Assembly: GCA_009377815.1 (NCBI GenBank)
Contig: WHTI01000017.1
Location: 1 to 33,884, forward strand
Length of the DNA: 33,884 bases
Origin: Actinomycetota bacterium
Lineage (GTDB): Bacteria; Actinomycetota; CADDZG01; WHSQ01
Direction: 5' to 3'
The position numbers were made by a program, and so were the translations under genes. This document shows, one piece after another, positions 15,914 through 24,551 of this stretch (positions are counted from its first letter, which is position 1; the number at the start of each line of letters is the position of its first letter). The notes under the pieces are model-generated. The model was not told the origin of the DNA and made no database searches. It worked only from the letters and a program-made list of their open reading frames with translations.

Positions 15914-16546
15914 ATGGCTTTCAAGAGGATTGCCGCGCTGGAGGAGAAGGGCTACGTCGAACTCAGGCCGTTCGACGGGGACCTGGACCCTTCGGAGTGG
16001 GAATCGCTCGAGTACGTCGACTGGAAGTCCGGTGGAGACACCAACTTCGCGATCCTGGCCTCGGCCAACGGAGAGCACGACCCCCGTGGCTTCTGGGAGT
16101 ACGGCAAGCCCGACAAGGGTGGGGTCTGGGTCGAGGACAACGTCGAGAAGAGCCCGACCTTCAAGAAGTGGACGGAGTCGGTCGGAGCGGACTTCGGCCG
16201 GGTTCGGGTCATCAAGCTGAACAAGTCGGTCGACTACGACGAGGCCGTCCGCAACATGCACAAGGACGACAACAACCGGCTCACCGAAGACGGCACGGGC
16301 TGGGTCGTGCGAGCGTGGCTACAGCTCACCGACAACCCCGACAGCTACATGATCCTGCGCGAGAGCAAGGACGATGTGGACTCCGAAGTGCGCGTCCACC
16401 TGCCCAAGGGTGCGATCTTCCTCGTCGACTCCGAGCGGCTCGACCACGCGGTCTACCACCCGGGCGACGAGCCCCGCTACGCGGTCATCGCGAGCTTCGA
16501 ATCCGGCCCCGAACTGGAAAGCTGGGTCGAAGCCAACAAGAAATAA
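15914..16546 (+). CDS. Aspartyl-hydroxylase-like (cupin fold) protein, function unknown
   Basis: I do not recognise an exact family for this 210-residue soluble protein. The second half resembles the double-stranded beta-helix of aspartyl/asparaginyl beta-hydroxylases: an HxD (His116, Asp118 in MHKDDNN), a strand WVVRAWLQLTDNPDSYMIL, then VHLPKGAIFLVDSERLDHAV with a possible distal ligand His178 and HPGDEPR with Arg188 where 2-oxoglutarate could bind. If the match holds, it would be an Fe(II)/2-oxoglutarate oxygenase. The first 100 residues are acidic and rich in Trp/Asp/Gly without a clear motif. GGGAG lies 7 nt before the ATG, and a GATAAT box at 15882-15887 may be its -10. It is divergent from the L,D-transpeptidase gene. 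Confidence 0.5.
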   Translation: MAFKRIAALEEKGYVELRPFDGDLDPSEWESLEYVDWKSGGDTNFAILASANGEHDPRGFWEYGKPDKGGVWVEDNVEKSPTFKKWTESVGADFGRVRVIKLNKSVDYDEAVRNMHKDDNNRLTEDGTGWVVRAWLQLTDNPDSYMILRESKDDVDSEVRVHLPKGAIFLVDSERLDHAVYHPGDEPRYAVIASFESGPELESWVEANKK

Positions 16547-16556
16547 CTCCCTCTCC

Positions 16557-18014
16557 CTAGCACCCAGGTAAGGGTGAACTTGCCGGGCTTTCTACTTCTA
16601 CGTGCACGTGCGGGTGGCCGCCGGGAACGTAGCGGTCGACCTGGTCCGCGAACGACGCGAACGAACGCGGGGTGCCGAGGACGGTGTAGGCGTACCACAG
16701 GCGCTGGCCGGCGTGGACCCGCACGTCCCTGACGTGGAGGACCATGACCCGGATATCGGGGCGACCGCGAGGCTTGATTAGGATGCGGACATCGCTCTCG
16801 CTCCCGCAGTACAAGCGGTAGGGAGTCACGCTCACAACCTTGCCCGACACGGGCGCCAGGACCTTGGCCCCCGAACGCATCACGACATCCGCCGCCGACG
16901 TTGCCGGCGTGCCGCGACCGCGCGACGACATCACGAAGAAAGCATCGGAGCGCGAGGTCATGGCAGCCGCGGTCGAGAACAGTGACTCGTGGAACCCGAC
17001 GCCCTCGATCCGGCGCCCCGGGAGGAACACCTCGAGCCCGACGGCTCCGGCGAGAGCGAGGGGTCGCCACCGCCGTTCGCATCGAGCGAAAACCGGGCCC
17101 TTGAGACACGTGTCTACGCCGGTTCCTCCGTCGAGATGATCCCGACCGGGACCTCCCGACAGGTCGTCCTCTCCGCTCCCACCGATCAACGCGTCCGGCC
17201 CCCGGCGACCGACGATCTTGTCGTGTCCGGCACGACCGTCGAGGATCTCGCCCGAACGACTCCCGAGCAGGAAGTCGTCTCCAGCGGTGCCTCGCACCAC
17301 TTCGATCGATGCGAACCGTTTGCGTCCTCCCCCGTTGGAACGACCGGTAGCGACGTCTACCACCACCCCGCTGCCCTGGTCGAACACCAGCGTGTCCGGG
17401 CCGCCATCGCCGTCAATGCGGTCATCGCCCCAGCCAGCGAGGATCAGGTCCGATCCCCCACCGGCGAAGACCCGGTCGTTACCGGCTCGTGCTTCGATCC
17501 GATCGTCTCCCGGTCCTGCACAGATCACATCCGCATTCGGCGTGCCCTGCAGGACGTCCGCGGCGAGCGTTCCAACGAGAGTGCAGGCGGGGCCACTGGC
17601 GTCGATCGATGCGCCCCCGGTGCTGACCACCTCACCGCTGATCACGGTCCCTTCGGCGGTCACCGATCCGGGTACCGCCACGATCCCGGACAGCACCACC
17701 GAGCGCGTCTCGGTGGGCGGGATATCCCCGAGGGAACAGGAGACGCCTGCCCACGGCTCCATGCATCCCTCCAGCTCGATCGCCGCGAGTCCATCAACCT
17801 CGAAGGTGATCTCGATGCCGGTAGCCGTGTCCGATGACGGATTGGTCACCGTCACGTCGATACCCACCGCCTCACCGGTGCGAGCCTCGTGGGAGCGGGG
17901 GCTGAGAACGATCTCAAGTGCGATGTCGTCGGCCGCGCTCGCGGGGAAGAAACTCGCCGCGGTAGCCACCGCGGCGAAGAGCACCACGGAGATCACCGCC
18001 GGCCACTTACGCAT
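16557..18014 (-). CDS. Secreted RTX-repeat protein with M23-peptidase-like C-terminal domain
   Basis: This 485-residue protein has a signal peptide (about residues 1-27, ending ASA). A DUF11/CARDB-like beta domain (about 30-140) matches surface-protein modules (VTVTNPSSDTATGIEITFEV). Then come two blocks of RTX calcium-binding nonapeptides (about 150-215 and 240-302; units such as GPGDDRIEA, GGGSDLILA, GGSGEDDLS). The C-terminus (about 380-480) resembles an M23 peptidase: GAKVLAPVSGKVVSV, VLHVRDVRVHAGQ and the final HxH in HPHVHVEVE. The first zinc His of M23 (HxGxD) appears to be missing (TSAAD). The frame extends to 18161, but the upstream part overlaps the HELVH gene and lacks a signal peptide, so ATG 18014 is preferred. 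Confidence 0.75.
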   Translation of the reverse strand: MRKWPAVISVVLFAAVATAASFFPASAADDIALEIVLSPRSHEARTGEAVGIDVTVTNPSSDTATGIEITFEVDGLAAIELEGCMEPWAGVSCSLGDIPPTETRSVVLSGIVAVPGSVTAEGTVISGEVVSTGGASIDASGPACTLVGTLAADVLQGTPNADVICAGPGDDRIEARAGNDRVFAGGGSDLILAGWGDDRIDGDGGPDTLVFDQGSGVVVDVATGRSNGGGRKRFASIEVVRGTAGDDFLLGSRSGEILDGRAGHDKIVGRRGPDALIGGSGEDDLSGGPGRDHLDGGTGVDTCLKGPVFARCERRWRPLALAGAVGLEVFLPGRRIEGVGFHESLFSTAAAMTSRSDAFFVMSSRGRGTPATSAADVVMRSGAKVLAPVSGKVVSVTPYRLYCGSESDVRILIKPRGRPDIRVMVLHVRDVRVHAGQRLWYAYTVLGTPRSFASFADQVDRYVPGGHPHVHVEVESPASSPLPGC

Positions 18015-18078
18015 CAAGCCATGGATAACACCCTCCAGGTCCCTGCGGAAGGGCGTCGAGCAAGTAGTGGGCCGTCCC

Positions 18079-18444
18079 CTAGGGATCTTCCTTCGGTTCG
18101 GACCGCGCGGCGATCTCGAAGCGGTTGTCGCGGTAGTAGTGACCTCCGCGAGCGGCGGCAACGATCGACGCCCCGAGATAGGCGGGGAGCATGAACGGAC
18201 CCCAGCGCTCGTACTGGCGGACGTGGACCAGCTCGTGGCGCATCATCTCGTCGCCGATGTCATCGACCGACAGAACCACGTGGCCCAGAGTTATGGCGGA
18301 GAATCTCCACCCGAGCTTGCGCGGCCACGATGCGCCTTCGCACAACAGGACGCCCTTGATGACGCGACGGCGGCGGAAGAACGGCGCCAGCAGCAGGCCC
18401 ACCAGAGAGGCCGGCGATGCCCAGATCAACCGAAGAGCGCGCAC
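18079..18444 (-). CDS. Small membrane-associated putative zinc peptidase (HELVH)
   Basis: This 121-residue protein has the zinc motif HELVH (70-74) in MRHELVHVRQYERWG, and a possible third ligand Glu110 in DNRFEIAAR. Hydrophobic segments lie around residues 8-22 and 84-98. This looks like a compact gluzincin-type peptidase at the membrane; I cannot name a substrate. The start is GTG, 4 nt after the aldehyde dehydrogenase stop, so the two genes are co-transcribed. The RTX/M23-like gene begins 64 bp downstream on the same strand. Its overlap with the upstream extension of that frame helps fix the RTX start. Confidence 0.65.
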   Translation of the reverse strand: MRALRLIWASPASLVGLLLAPFFRRRRVIKGVLLCEGASWPRKLGWRFSAITLGHVVLSVDDIGDEMMRHELVHVRQYERWGPFMLPAYLGASIVAAARGGHYYRDNRFEIAARSEPKEDP

Positions 18445-18448
18445 GGCA

Positions 18449-19879
18449 CTACAGAGCGATGTTGGACAGCACGAGGATCCGGGGCTCGGTCATCTCCTTC
18501 ATCGCGTACCTCAACCCCTCGCGGCCGGCGCCCGAGTCCTTGCTGCCCCCGTAAGGCATCTGGTCCGCCCGGAACGACGACACGTCGTTGACAACCACAC
18601 CTCCGGTAACGATGTCCCGGTGGGCGAGCATGATCCGCTCGAGATCGTTGGTGAATACTCCCGCCTGGAGGCCGTACTTCGAGTTGTTGACCTCGGCGAT
18701 GGCATCTTCGAAGTCGGAGTACTCCCCGACCGTGATCACCGGACCGAAGATCTCCTCGCAGCGAACCTTCATCCGCTCGTCGGTCTTAGTCAGAACCGTG
18801 GGTGAATACGCCGGATCCTCGCGCTTGCCTCCGATCAAGATCTCGGCCCCCGATTGCACCGCCTCATCGACCCACGCGGAGATCCGTTCGAGCGAGTCAT
18901 GATCGATCACCGGGCCGACGTCGGTGTCCGGGTCCATCGTGTCGCCGGTCTTCAGGCTTCCGACCTCGGCAACGAGCAACTCGTTGAAGGCCGCGGCGAC
19001 GTCCTTGTGGACCAGGACCCGTTGCACCGAGATGCACGACTGCCCCGCCTGGTAGTAACCCCCGAAGGCGATCCGCTTGGCCGCGTGCGCGAGATCGGCA
19101 TCGGAGTGAACGATGACGCCCGCGTTCCCCCCGAGCTCGAGGGTGACGGCCTTCGTCGGTGCGTCGCGCTTGATCCCCCACCCGACCTCCGAAGAGCCCG
19201 TGAACGAGATCTTGGCGAACCGATCGTCCTTCGCCATCTCGCCGGCCTCACTCCCGCCGATCGGGAGTACCGACAGCATCCCCGGGGGCAGATCCGTGGC
19301 CCCGAACAGCTCACCGAGGAACAGGGCTCCCAGAGGGGTCTTGGTCGCCGGCTTGATCACGATCGGCGCGCCGACCGCGAGAGCTGGTGCCATCTTGTGC
19401 GCCACGAGGTTGATCGGGAAGTTGAACGGGGTGATCGCCAGGACCGGCCCCAGCGGGAAGTACCGAACGATCCCCATGCGCGAGCCGAGAGCGGCCTCGG
19501 TGTCGAGACGCATCACCTCGTCGTGGCCGCGCCTGACCTCCTCGGCAGCCCAGCGGAACGTCGACACGGCGCGCGCCGCTTCGCCCTTCGCCCACTTGAG
19601 AGGCTTGCCGCCCTCGCGAACGATCAGTTCGGCGGCTTCATCCGACCGTTCCTCGAGAGAACGCGAGATCTTCATCAACGCCTCCGCACGAGCGTGTACC
19701 GGTAGCTTGCGAGCCTCGTCGAAGCTGTCATGCGCAGCCTGGACCGCGGCTTCGGTGTCGGCCGCGGTCGGCGTCGCCACCTCCGCCACCAGCGCGCCGT
19801 CGTAGGGGTTGCGGACCTCGAACGTCTCGTAGCCGGTGCGCCATTTTCCCGCCACCAGGTACTTCTTCGTCTCGGTCAT
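18449..19879 (-). CDS. NAD(P)-dependent aldehyde dehydrogenase
   Basis: This 476-residue member of the aldehyde dehydrogenase superfamily oxidises an aldehyde to the acid with NAD(P)+. The nucleotide site (TPFNFPINLVAHKMAPALAV, KPATKTPL), the general base Glu248 in TLELGGN and the nucleophile Cys282 in GQSCISVQR are all present, 34 residues apart as expected, with EEIFGPV and GGVVVNDVSSFR toward the C-terminus. It resembles the non-phosphorylating glyceraldehyde-3-phosphate or succinate-semialdehyde type, but the aldehyde cannot be assigned by eye. ATG 19879 is chosen over the open extension to 19987 because MTETKKYLVAGKW is the normal N-terminus. It is divergent from a polymerase-domain gene and followed by the HELVH gene. 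Confidence 0.9.
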   Translation of the reverse strand: MTETKKYLVAGKWRTGYETFEVRNPYDGALVAEVATPTAADTEAAVQAAHDSFDEARKLPVHARAEALMKISRSLEERSDEAAELIVREGGKPLKWAKGEAARAVSTFRWAAEEVRRGHDEVMRLDTEAALGSRMGIVRYFPLGPVLAITPFNFPINLVAHKMAPALAVGAPIVIKPATKTPLGALFLGELFGATDLPPGMLSVLPIGGSEAGEMAKDDRFAKISFTGSSEVGWGIKRDAPTKAVTLELGGNAGVIVHSDADLAHAAKRIAFGGYYQAGQSCISVQRVLVHKDVAAAFNELLVAEVGSLKTGDTMDPDTDVGPVIDHDSLERISAWVDEAVQSGAEILIGGKREDPAYSPTVLTKTDERMKVRCEEIFGPVITVGEYSDFEDAIAEVNNSKYGLQAGVFTNDLERIMLAHRDIVTGGVVVNDVSSFRADQMPYGGSKDSGAGREGLRYAMKEMTEPRILVLSNIAL

Positions 19880-20029
19880 CAGGGCCACCCCCAAAGGTGT
19901 AGTCGTCGTCGCTCGGCTCGATGGTAGCGCCGTGGCCGGGGCCAGGAACCGCGCCGGAGGCGGAGTCATCCCGGAACGGTTGTACAAACTGGCTGGCTAC
20001 GTCGTGACGATGTTGCCGCCCTCGCTTGG

Positions 20030-20035
20030 TAGCGT
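20030..20035 (+). promoter_or_regulatory. Candidate -10 box of the second polymerase-domain gene
   Basis: TAGCGT ends 7 nt before the GTG at 20043, fitting TANNNT of a leaderless transcript and supporting that start over the ATG at 20010. Confidence 0.35.
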
Positions 20036-20042
20036 CACTTCG

Positions 20043-21050
20043 GTGGCAACCCAAGCGGAGCTGCTCGAGGTCGACGGGCGCGAGGTGAAGGTCGGCAACC
20101 CGGACAAGATCTTCTTCCCCGCGGACACCATCATGAAGCTCGAGCTGGTCAAGTACTTCATCGCGGTAGGCTCCGGCGCGCTCAATGGCGCGCTCAACCG
20201 CCCGACGACCCTGCATCGCTTCCCGGACGGCGTCGCGGGCGAGGACTTCTATCAGAAGCGCATCCCGAAGCACCGGCCGGATTGGATCGAGAGCACGACG
20301 ATCCGGTTTCCCTCCGGTCGCTCTGCGGAGATGCTCCGGGTCGTCGACGTCGCTCACATCGCATGGGCGATCAACCTGGGGTGCCTCGAGATCAATCCGT
20401 GGCCCGTTCGGGCCGCAGATGTCGACCACCCCGATGAGCTGAGGATCGACCTCGACCCCACCCCGGAGATCCCGTTCGCCGACGTGCGGGACGTGACCCT
20501 GGTTCTCAAGGAGGTTCTCGACGAGCACGGCCTGACGGGGTGGCCGAAGACTTCGGGGAAGCGTGGCATGCACGTCCTCGTCAGGGTGGTTCCCGAATGG
20601 GAGTTCACCGAGGTCCGGCGCGCTGCCCTCGCCATCGCCCGCGAGGTGGAACGACGCGCTCCCGGGGTCGCGACGACCGCATGGTGGAAGGAAGAGCGCG
20701 TCGGGGTGTTCCTCGACTTCAATCAGAACGCGCGTGACCGAACAGTTGCGTCCGCGTACTCGGTCAGACCGATGGAGGACGCGCGGGTGTCGTTCCCGAT
20801 CACTTGGGACCTCGTGGCCGACGTTGAACCCGAGACCTTCACGGTGAGGACCGTTCCGGACCTGTTCGCCACGAACGGTGACGCTCACGCGGGGATCGAT
20901 GATTCGATGGCACCGCTAGATAGCGTCTTGGAGATGGCGCTGGAGGACGAACGCGGGGGGCTGGGAGATGCGCCGTGGCCCCCGCACTTCCCGAAGATGA
21001 AGAACGAGCCGAAGCGCGTGCAACCCTCGAAGGCGAAGAAAGAGGACTAG
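20043..21050 (+). CDS. ligD: Second LigD-type polymerase/primase domain protein
   Basis: This 335-residue stand-alone LigD polymerase domain has all standard catalytic residues: Asp136 and Asp138 in RIDLDPTPE, His177 in TSGKRGMHVLVRV and Asp225 in VFLDFNQNARDRTVASAYSV. The N-terminus (LLEVDGREVKVGNPDKIFFP) is the usual one. The frame is open up to 19836; GTG 20043 is chosen because it leaves the conserved start with a short lead and has a TANNNT box 7 nt before it, but ATG 20010 is possible. It differs strongly from the first copy (6646-7626), so they are not recent duplicates. The tail after about residue 290 is Lys/Pro-rich. It converges on a phosphotransferase gene with a 4-nt stop overlap. 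Confidence 0.9.
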   Translation: MATQAELLEVDGREVKVGNPDKIFFPADTIMKLELVKYFIAVGSGALNGALNRPTTLHRFPDGVAGEDFYQKRIPKHRPDWIESTTIRFPSGRSAEMLRVVDVAHIAWAINLGCLEINPWPVRAADVDHPDELRIDLDPTPEIPFADVRDVTLVLKEVLDEHGLTGWPKTSGKRGMHVLVRVVPEWEFTEVRRAALAIAREVERRAPGVATTAWWKEERVGVFLDFNQNARDRTVASAYSVRPMEDARVSFPITWDLVADVEPETFTVRTVPDLFATNGDAHAGIDDSMAPLDSVLEMALEDERGGLGDAPWPPHFPKMKNEPKRVQPSKAKKED

Positions 21051-21814
21051 GCGGATCGCATCAGAGCGTCGACGTTCTTGCGGACGTAGAGCAGGTCCCG
21101 CTCGTAGATGTTCCGGTGCTCCTTCAGCCCGTCGCGCAGTTCATCCTCTTCCGTCTCGGCGCGCACCCCGGTGAACTCGATCAGAGCTTCGAGACGCGCC
21201 GGCAGGAGTTCCACGACCCGCTCGCGCGATATCTCGGAGCCGTAGTTCTCGAGGAACAGATCCAAGCGCCCGGACTGCACCGGGAGCGGCACGAACGGAA
21301 CGTCGGGGTTCTCTGGATCCGCCAGAGGCACGAACCGATACGCGGCATAGGCGAGGTCCCATTCCCGCGGCCCCGGTGACGCGTTGTCGAAATCGATGAC
21401 CCCGACGGGTCGACCACCACGGAACACGACGTTGTAGGGGGCCAGGTCGTTGTGGCAGATGATGTCCGCCGGTCGGCGCTCCGGGAGCCGCCAGTGATCG
21501 GCGTCGCTCGTGGGGAGATCGGCCGAGGCATCATGCAAGCGCCGTATCAGCCGGGCGATGTCACCCAGCATCTCCGCGCTCCAGACGTAGGTCGGCAATG
21601 GGTAGTACCCCACCTCACCCTCGATGAACTTGAGGGTCTCGCGTCCCTCACTATCGAAGCCGAGAGGCTCGGGGACACCCTCGAAACCGCGCTCACGTAG
21701 ATGGGTGAGCAGACGACGGACCGTCGGTGTCCAGGGGCCCGCCGGGTGCCTGACCGTATCGCCCACCCGGACGTACGGCGTCAGGTCTCCGCCCAGGAAC
21801 CTCTCTTCATCCAC
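21047..21814 (-). CDS. Aminoglycoside-phosphotransferase-family kinase
   Basis: This 255-residue protein has the protein-kinase-like fold of the APH/choline kinase family. The catalytic loop is CHNDLAPYNVVF (Asp base and Asn metal ligand) and the metal Asp follows in GVIDFDNASPG, then EWDLAYAAYRFVPL. The N-terminal lobe is short. Substrates in this family range from antibiotics to sugars, amino acids and alcohols, so resistance should not be assumed. The frame extends to 21994, but GTG 21814 begins just after the ligase stop (21829) with GGAGAGGA before it. It follows the LigC-type gene on the same strand by 14 nt. Confidence 0.75.
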   Translation of the reverse strand: MDEERFLGGDLTPYVRVGDTVRHPAGPWTPTVRRLLTHLRERGFEGVPEPLGFDSEGRETLKFIEGEVGYYPLPTYVWSAEMLGDIARLIRRLHDASADLPTSDADHWRLPERRPADIICHNDLAPYNVVFRGGRPVGVIDFDNASPGPREWDLAYAAYRFVPLADPENPDVPFVPLPVQSGRLDLFLENYGSEISRERVVELLPARLEALIEFTGVRAETEEDELRDGLKEHRNIYERDLLYVRKNVDALMRSA

Positions 21815-21828
21815 CGGAGGATCCTCTC

Positions 21829-22848
21829 CTAGAGTGCCTGGTTGTAATCGCAGTCTTCCGGGTTCTTGTCGGCGCGCCATCGCACGAAACCCACCGCATG
21901 CCGAAAGCGGCCGTCCATCATCCGGTCGTAGGCGACCTCGCAGACGAGCACCGGGATCAAGGGGAACCACGACGCGTCCTTGCCGCTGCTCCACCGGCTC
22001 TGGCCCCCGGGCGTGCGTCCCTCGCCGAAACCGCCCCCACCCTCGAACTCTCTGAGTCGCTCGAGGAGCTCGACCCTTTCATTCGCTTTGAACCCGGAGG
22101 TGTGGCCGACGTACTGGAGCACTCCGTCATCCGTGTAGAGGCCGAGTAAGAGCGAACCGACACCGCCTCCATCCTTCGAGAGCCGATAGCCGCCGACCAC
22201 GCACTCGCAGGTGCGCTTGCGCTTGACCTTCACGAGCGATCGCTTGTTCGGCTGATACGTGTCGGCGAGTTTCTTGGCGACAACCCCGTCGAGGCCCTTG
22301 TCCTCGTAGCGCGTCAGCCACGTGCGCGCCTCGGCCGCATCGGACGTCCGGGGTGTCGTCGTAAGCAACGGCGAGGACGACGCCACCCTGGCGAGCACCT
22401 CATCGATGCTCCGCGGCGCGCCGAAGTGCTCGTCGAGCAACGCGAGCCTCTCGGAGAGAGGACGATCCATGACCTCGTCATCCAGCGCCAGCACGTCGAA
22501 CAGCAACACGCTGGCTGGAACCTCCGCCGACAGCATGCGGACGCGCGACTCGGCGGGATGGATCCTCATCTGCAGCCCGCCAAACGACAGCCCGTCCTCG
22601 ATGGCGACGACGATCTCTCCGTCAAGCACGCAGTCGGTCGTGAGTTCCTCGGTTAGGAGCGCTACCAGTTCCGGGAAGTAACGATTCATCGGGCGGGCGT
22701 CCCGGCTGATGATGTCGAGTGAGTCCCCGCGGCGATGGATCAGGGTTCGGAACCCATCCCACTTCGGCTCGTAGCTCCAGCCGTCTCCTTCGGGAACGTC
22801 GTCCTGCAGCTTGGCCAGCATCGGCTTGGTCGCCAGGGTCACGGTCAT
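21829..22848 (-). CDS. ligC: ATP-dependent DNA ligase (LigC type)
   Basis: This 339-residue ligase has only the core nucleotidyltransferase and OB domains, as in LigC. The adenylated Lys29 lies in YEPKWDGFR (motif I), with LDGEIVV (motif III), LFDVLALDD (IIIa), DGVVAKK (IV) and LVKVKRKR (V). The OB end carries EVAYDRMMDGRFRHAVGFVRWR, the family's C-terminal signature. It seals nicks using ATP and often serves in repair beside LigD-type enzymes. ATG 22848 lies 3 nt after the PucR regulator stop with GAGGG upstream, so the two are probably translated together. It is a different subfamily from the phosphoesterase-ligase at 8359. Confidence 0.92.
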   Translation of the reverse strand: MTVTLATKPMLAKLQDDVPEGDGWSYEPKWDGFRTLIHRRGDSLDIISRDARPMNRYFPELVALLTEELTTDCVLDGEIVVAIEDGLSFGGLQMRIHPAESRVRMLSAEVPASVLLFDVLALDDEVMDRPLSERLALLDEHFGAPRSIDEVLARVASSSPLLTTTPRTSDAAEARTWLTRYEDKGLDGVVAKKLADTYQPNKRSLVKVKRKRTCECVVGGYRLSKDGGGVGSLLLGLYTDDGVLQYVGHTSGFKANERVELLERLREFEGGGGFGEGRTPGGQSRWSSGKDASWFPLIPVLVCEVAYDRMMDGRFRHAVGFVRWRADKNPEDCDYNQAL

Positions 22849-22851
22849 CGA

Positions 22852-24429
22852 TCAGCCCTCGAGGATCTCGAGCGCCTTCAGCGCGAGCCAGACCTCGAGC
22901 CGATCCTCTGCCCGCGACAGGTCCCTGCCGAGCAGTTCCTCCGCCTGCCGCACGCGGTAGCGCAAGGTGTGGCGGTGGACCCCGAGCTCCGCGGCACCGG
23001 GCTCCCAACGGCCTCCGGCCGCGATGAACGCACGGACCGACGTGACCAGCTCCGAGTCCTTGTCCTCGTCTCGATCCATGAGCGAACCCAACACCGAGCG
23101 AACGTAGCCATCGAGGACGCCGGTGGGCCGAGCCCCCAGAAGGAATCCATACGATCCGAGATCACGGGGGGTGACGATCTGGCGCGAGGGAGGCGCGGCC
23201 CGCAGGGCGAAGACCGCGGTCAGGTATGAGTGTCGAGCCGACGCGGACGCGACCGGTTCGCCGGCCGAAACGCGGACCCCCTCCAGATCGACACCGGTCT
23301 CGCCGAGGGCCGCGAGAACTTCCGACAGAACCTCGGAGCCGACCGTACCTTCCTCTCCGGCGACCACCAGGGCCGCGACCCGGCCCCCGGTCGCAACCGT
23401 CCTGACATCCGGGAAGCGCAAACCAAGGGCGGCATCCACAGACCAGACGATGTCTTCCATCACCGAAGCGTCGTTGCCCGCGGGAGCCTCGACGACCACC
23501 GCGGTCGTCGGCCGGCCGGCCGAGAACCCCACGAGGTCGAGCCGGCGTTCGAGTTCGTCACCCTCGGTCCTGCCCTCGAAGGCGTCGGCCAGGATGTCTC
23601 CCGCAACCCGGCGCTCGGCCTCGATGACCGCTCTACGAGATGACAGGAGCAAGCCGAGCACGGTCACCGCGTGTCGAACGACGATCCGGTCGCGCTGATC
23701 GAGCCGTCGCTCCTTGCCGAACACCAGGATCCCCTCGTGACGCTTGTCGGCCACGACGGCGAGGCCGACCTGCGCCCCCTGCGGCCCCATGTCGGCACTG
23801 GTCGTCGGCCCCCGGCGCTCCACGAGTCCGCGCGGGAGACGGTCCCAGATGGCTTCGGGGTCGAGAGCCCCTGGCGCAAGATCGACCGATCGCGCGATCA
23901 GATGACCGCGGTTGTCGAACAGGAGCGCCCAGCCGCCGGCGAGCGAAACGACTTCGTCGAGGACGTCGGCCGGACCGGATCCTCCCCCGACCAGGGCGGC
24001 CAGCCGCTCGTGCACCTCGACCGACATCTGGGCGTCACGCAAGCGCTCCTCGCCGAGGTGAGACGAGATCGCCTCGGAGATCGCGATGAAGGGAACCGGA
24101 TACGGGACCGCGAGGATCGGGAACCCGGCGCGATCGGCGGCTTTGCAGACGGCCGCCGGGACCTCATCGAAACCGAAGCCGAGACCGAAGCCCAACCCGG
24201 CGAGGTCGGCCTTGATCAACCTCTGCAGGTACGCACGCTGCTGGGCGGGAGAGCCCTCGAGGGCCATCCCGGTGGTGAGGAGAAGTTCCCCTCCGTTCAG
24301 CCACGGGGTGGGGTCCTCGAGTTCCGAGGTGTGGACCCACCGGATCGGGTTATCGATGCCGCCCGCACCCGCGACGACGTCCAGCCGAAGGCTGGGGACT
24401 TCCGTCAGATCTCGCAAGGTGAGTGGCAT
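22852..24429 (-). CDS. PucR family transcriptional regulator
   Basis: This 525-residue protein has an N-terminal PucR ligand domain (about residues 1-125; LTLRDLTEVPSLRL, IRWVHTSELEDPTPWL, GGELLLTTGM). A GGDEF-like CdaR middle region follows, and a C-terminal PucR helix-turn-helix (about 460-520; AAELGVHRHTLRYRVRQAEEL). These regulators respond to nitrogen compounds such as purines, GABA or other amines. It is divergent from the class III aminotransferase and amine ABC transporter genes, the usual place for their regulator. ATG 24429 is chosen; a TTG six codons upstream is possible. A LigC-type ligase follows 3 nt downstream, which is an odd companion. Confidence 0.9.
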   Translation of the reverse strand: MPLTLRDLTEVPSLRLDVVAGAGGIDNPIRWVHTSELEDPTPWLNGGELLLTTGMALEGSPAQQRAYLQRLIKADLAGLGFGLGFGFDEVPAAVCKAADRAGFPILAVPYPVPFIAISEAISSHLGEERLRDAQMSVEVHERLAALVGGGSGPADVLDEVVSLAGGWALLFDNRGHLIARSVDLAPGALDPEAIWDRLPRGLVERRGPTTSADMGPQGAQVGLAVVADKRHEGILVFGKERRLDQRDRIVVRHAVTVLGLLLSSRRAVIEAERRVAGDILADAFEGRTEGDELERRLDLVGFSAGRPTTAVVVEAPAGNDASVMEDIVWSVDAALGLRFPDVRTVATGGRVAALVVAGEEGTVGSEVLSEVLAALGETGVDLEGVRVSAGEPVASASARHSYLTAVFALRAAPPSRQIVTPRDLGSYGFLLGARPTGVLDGYVRSVLGSLMDRDEDKDSELVTSVRAFIAAGGRWEPGAAELGVHRHTLRYRVRQAEELLGRDLSRAEDRLEVWLALKALEILEG

Positions 24430-24551
24430 CTGTTCCAGAGTGTACAAATCTCGATCGGCCGGTGCGACGGAAAGACCCTAAGCACCTCCTCGGCCGCCTG
24501 TACCGTGCTGGACGGGACACGGTTACGCTCTTGATGGTTGGGGGATCGGTG

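Noticed and set aside
18015-18161. Longer start for the RTX protein
   Set aside because: The extra 49 residues are low complexity, overlap the HELVH gene and would bury the signal peptide.
19836-20042. Longer start for the second polymerase domain
   Set aside because: It would run into the divergent aldehyde dehydrogenase gene and add sequence without family resemblance.
21047-21814. Antibiotic resistance gene
   Set aside because: The APH fold is shared by many metabolic kinases. No feature marks a drug-modifying subfamily and there is no mobile context.
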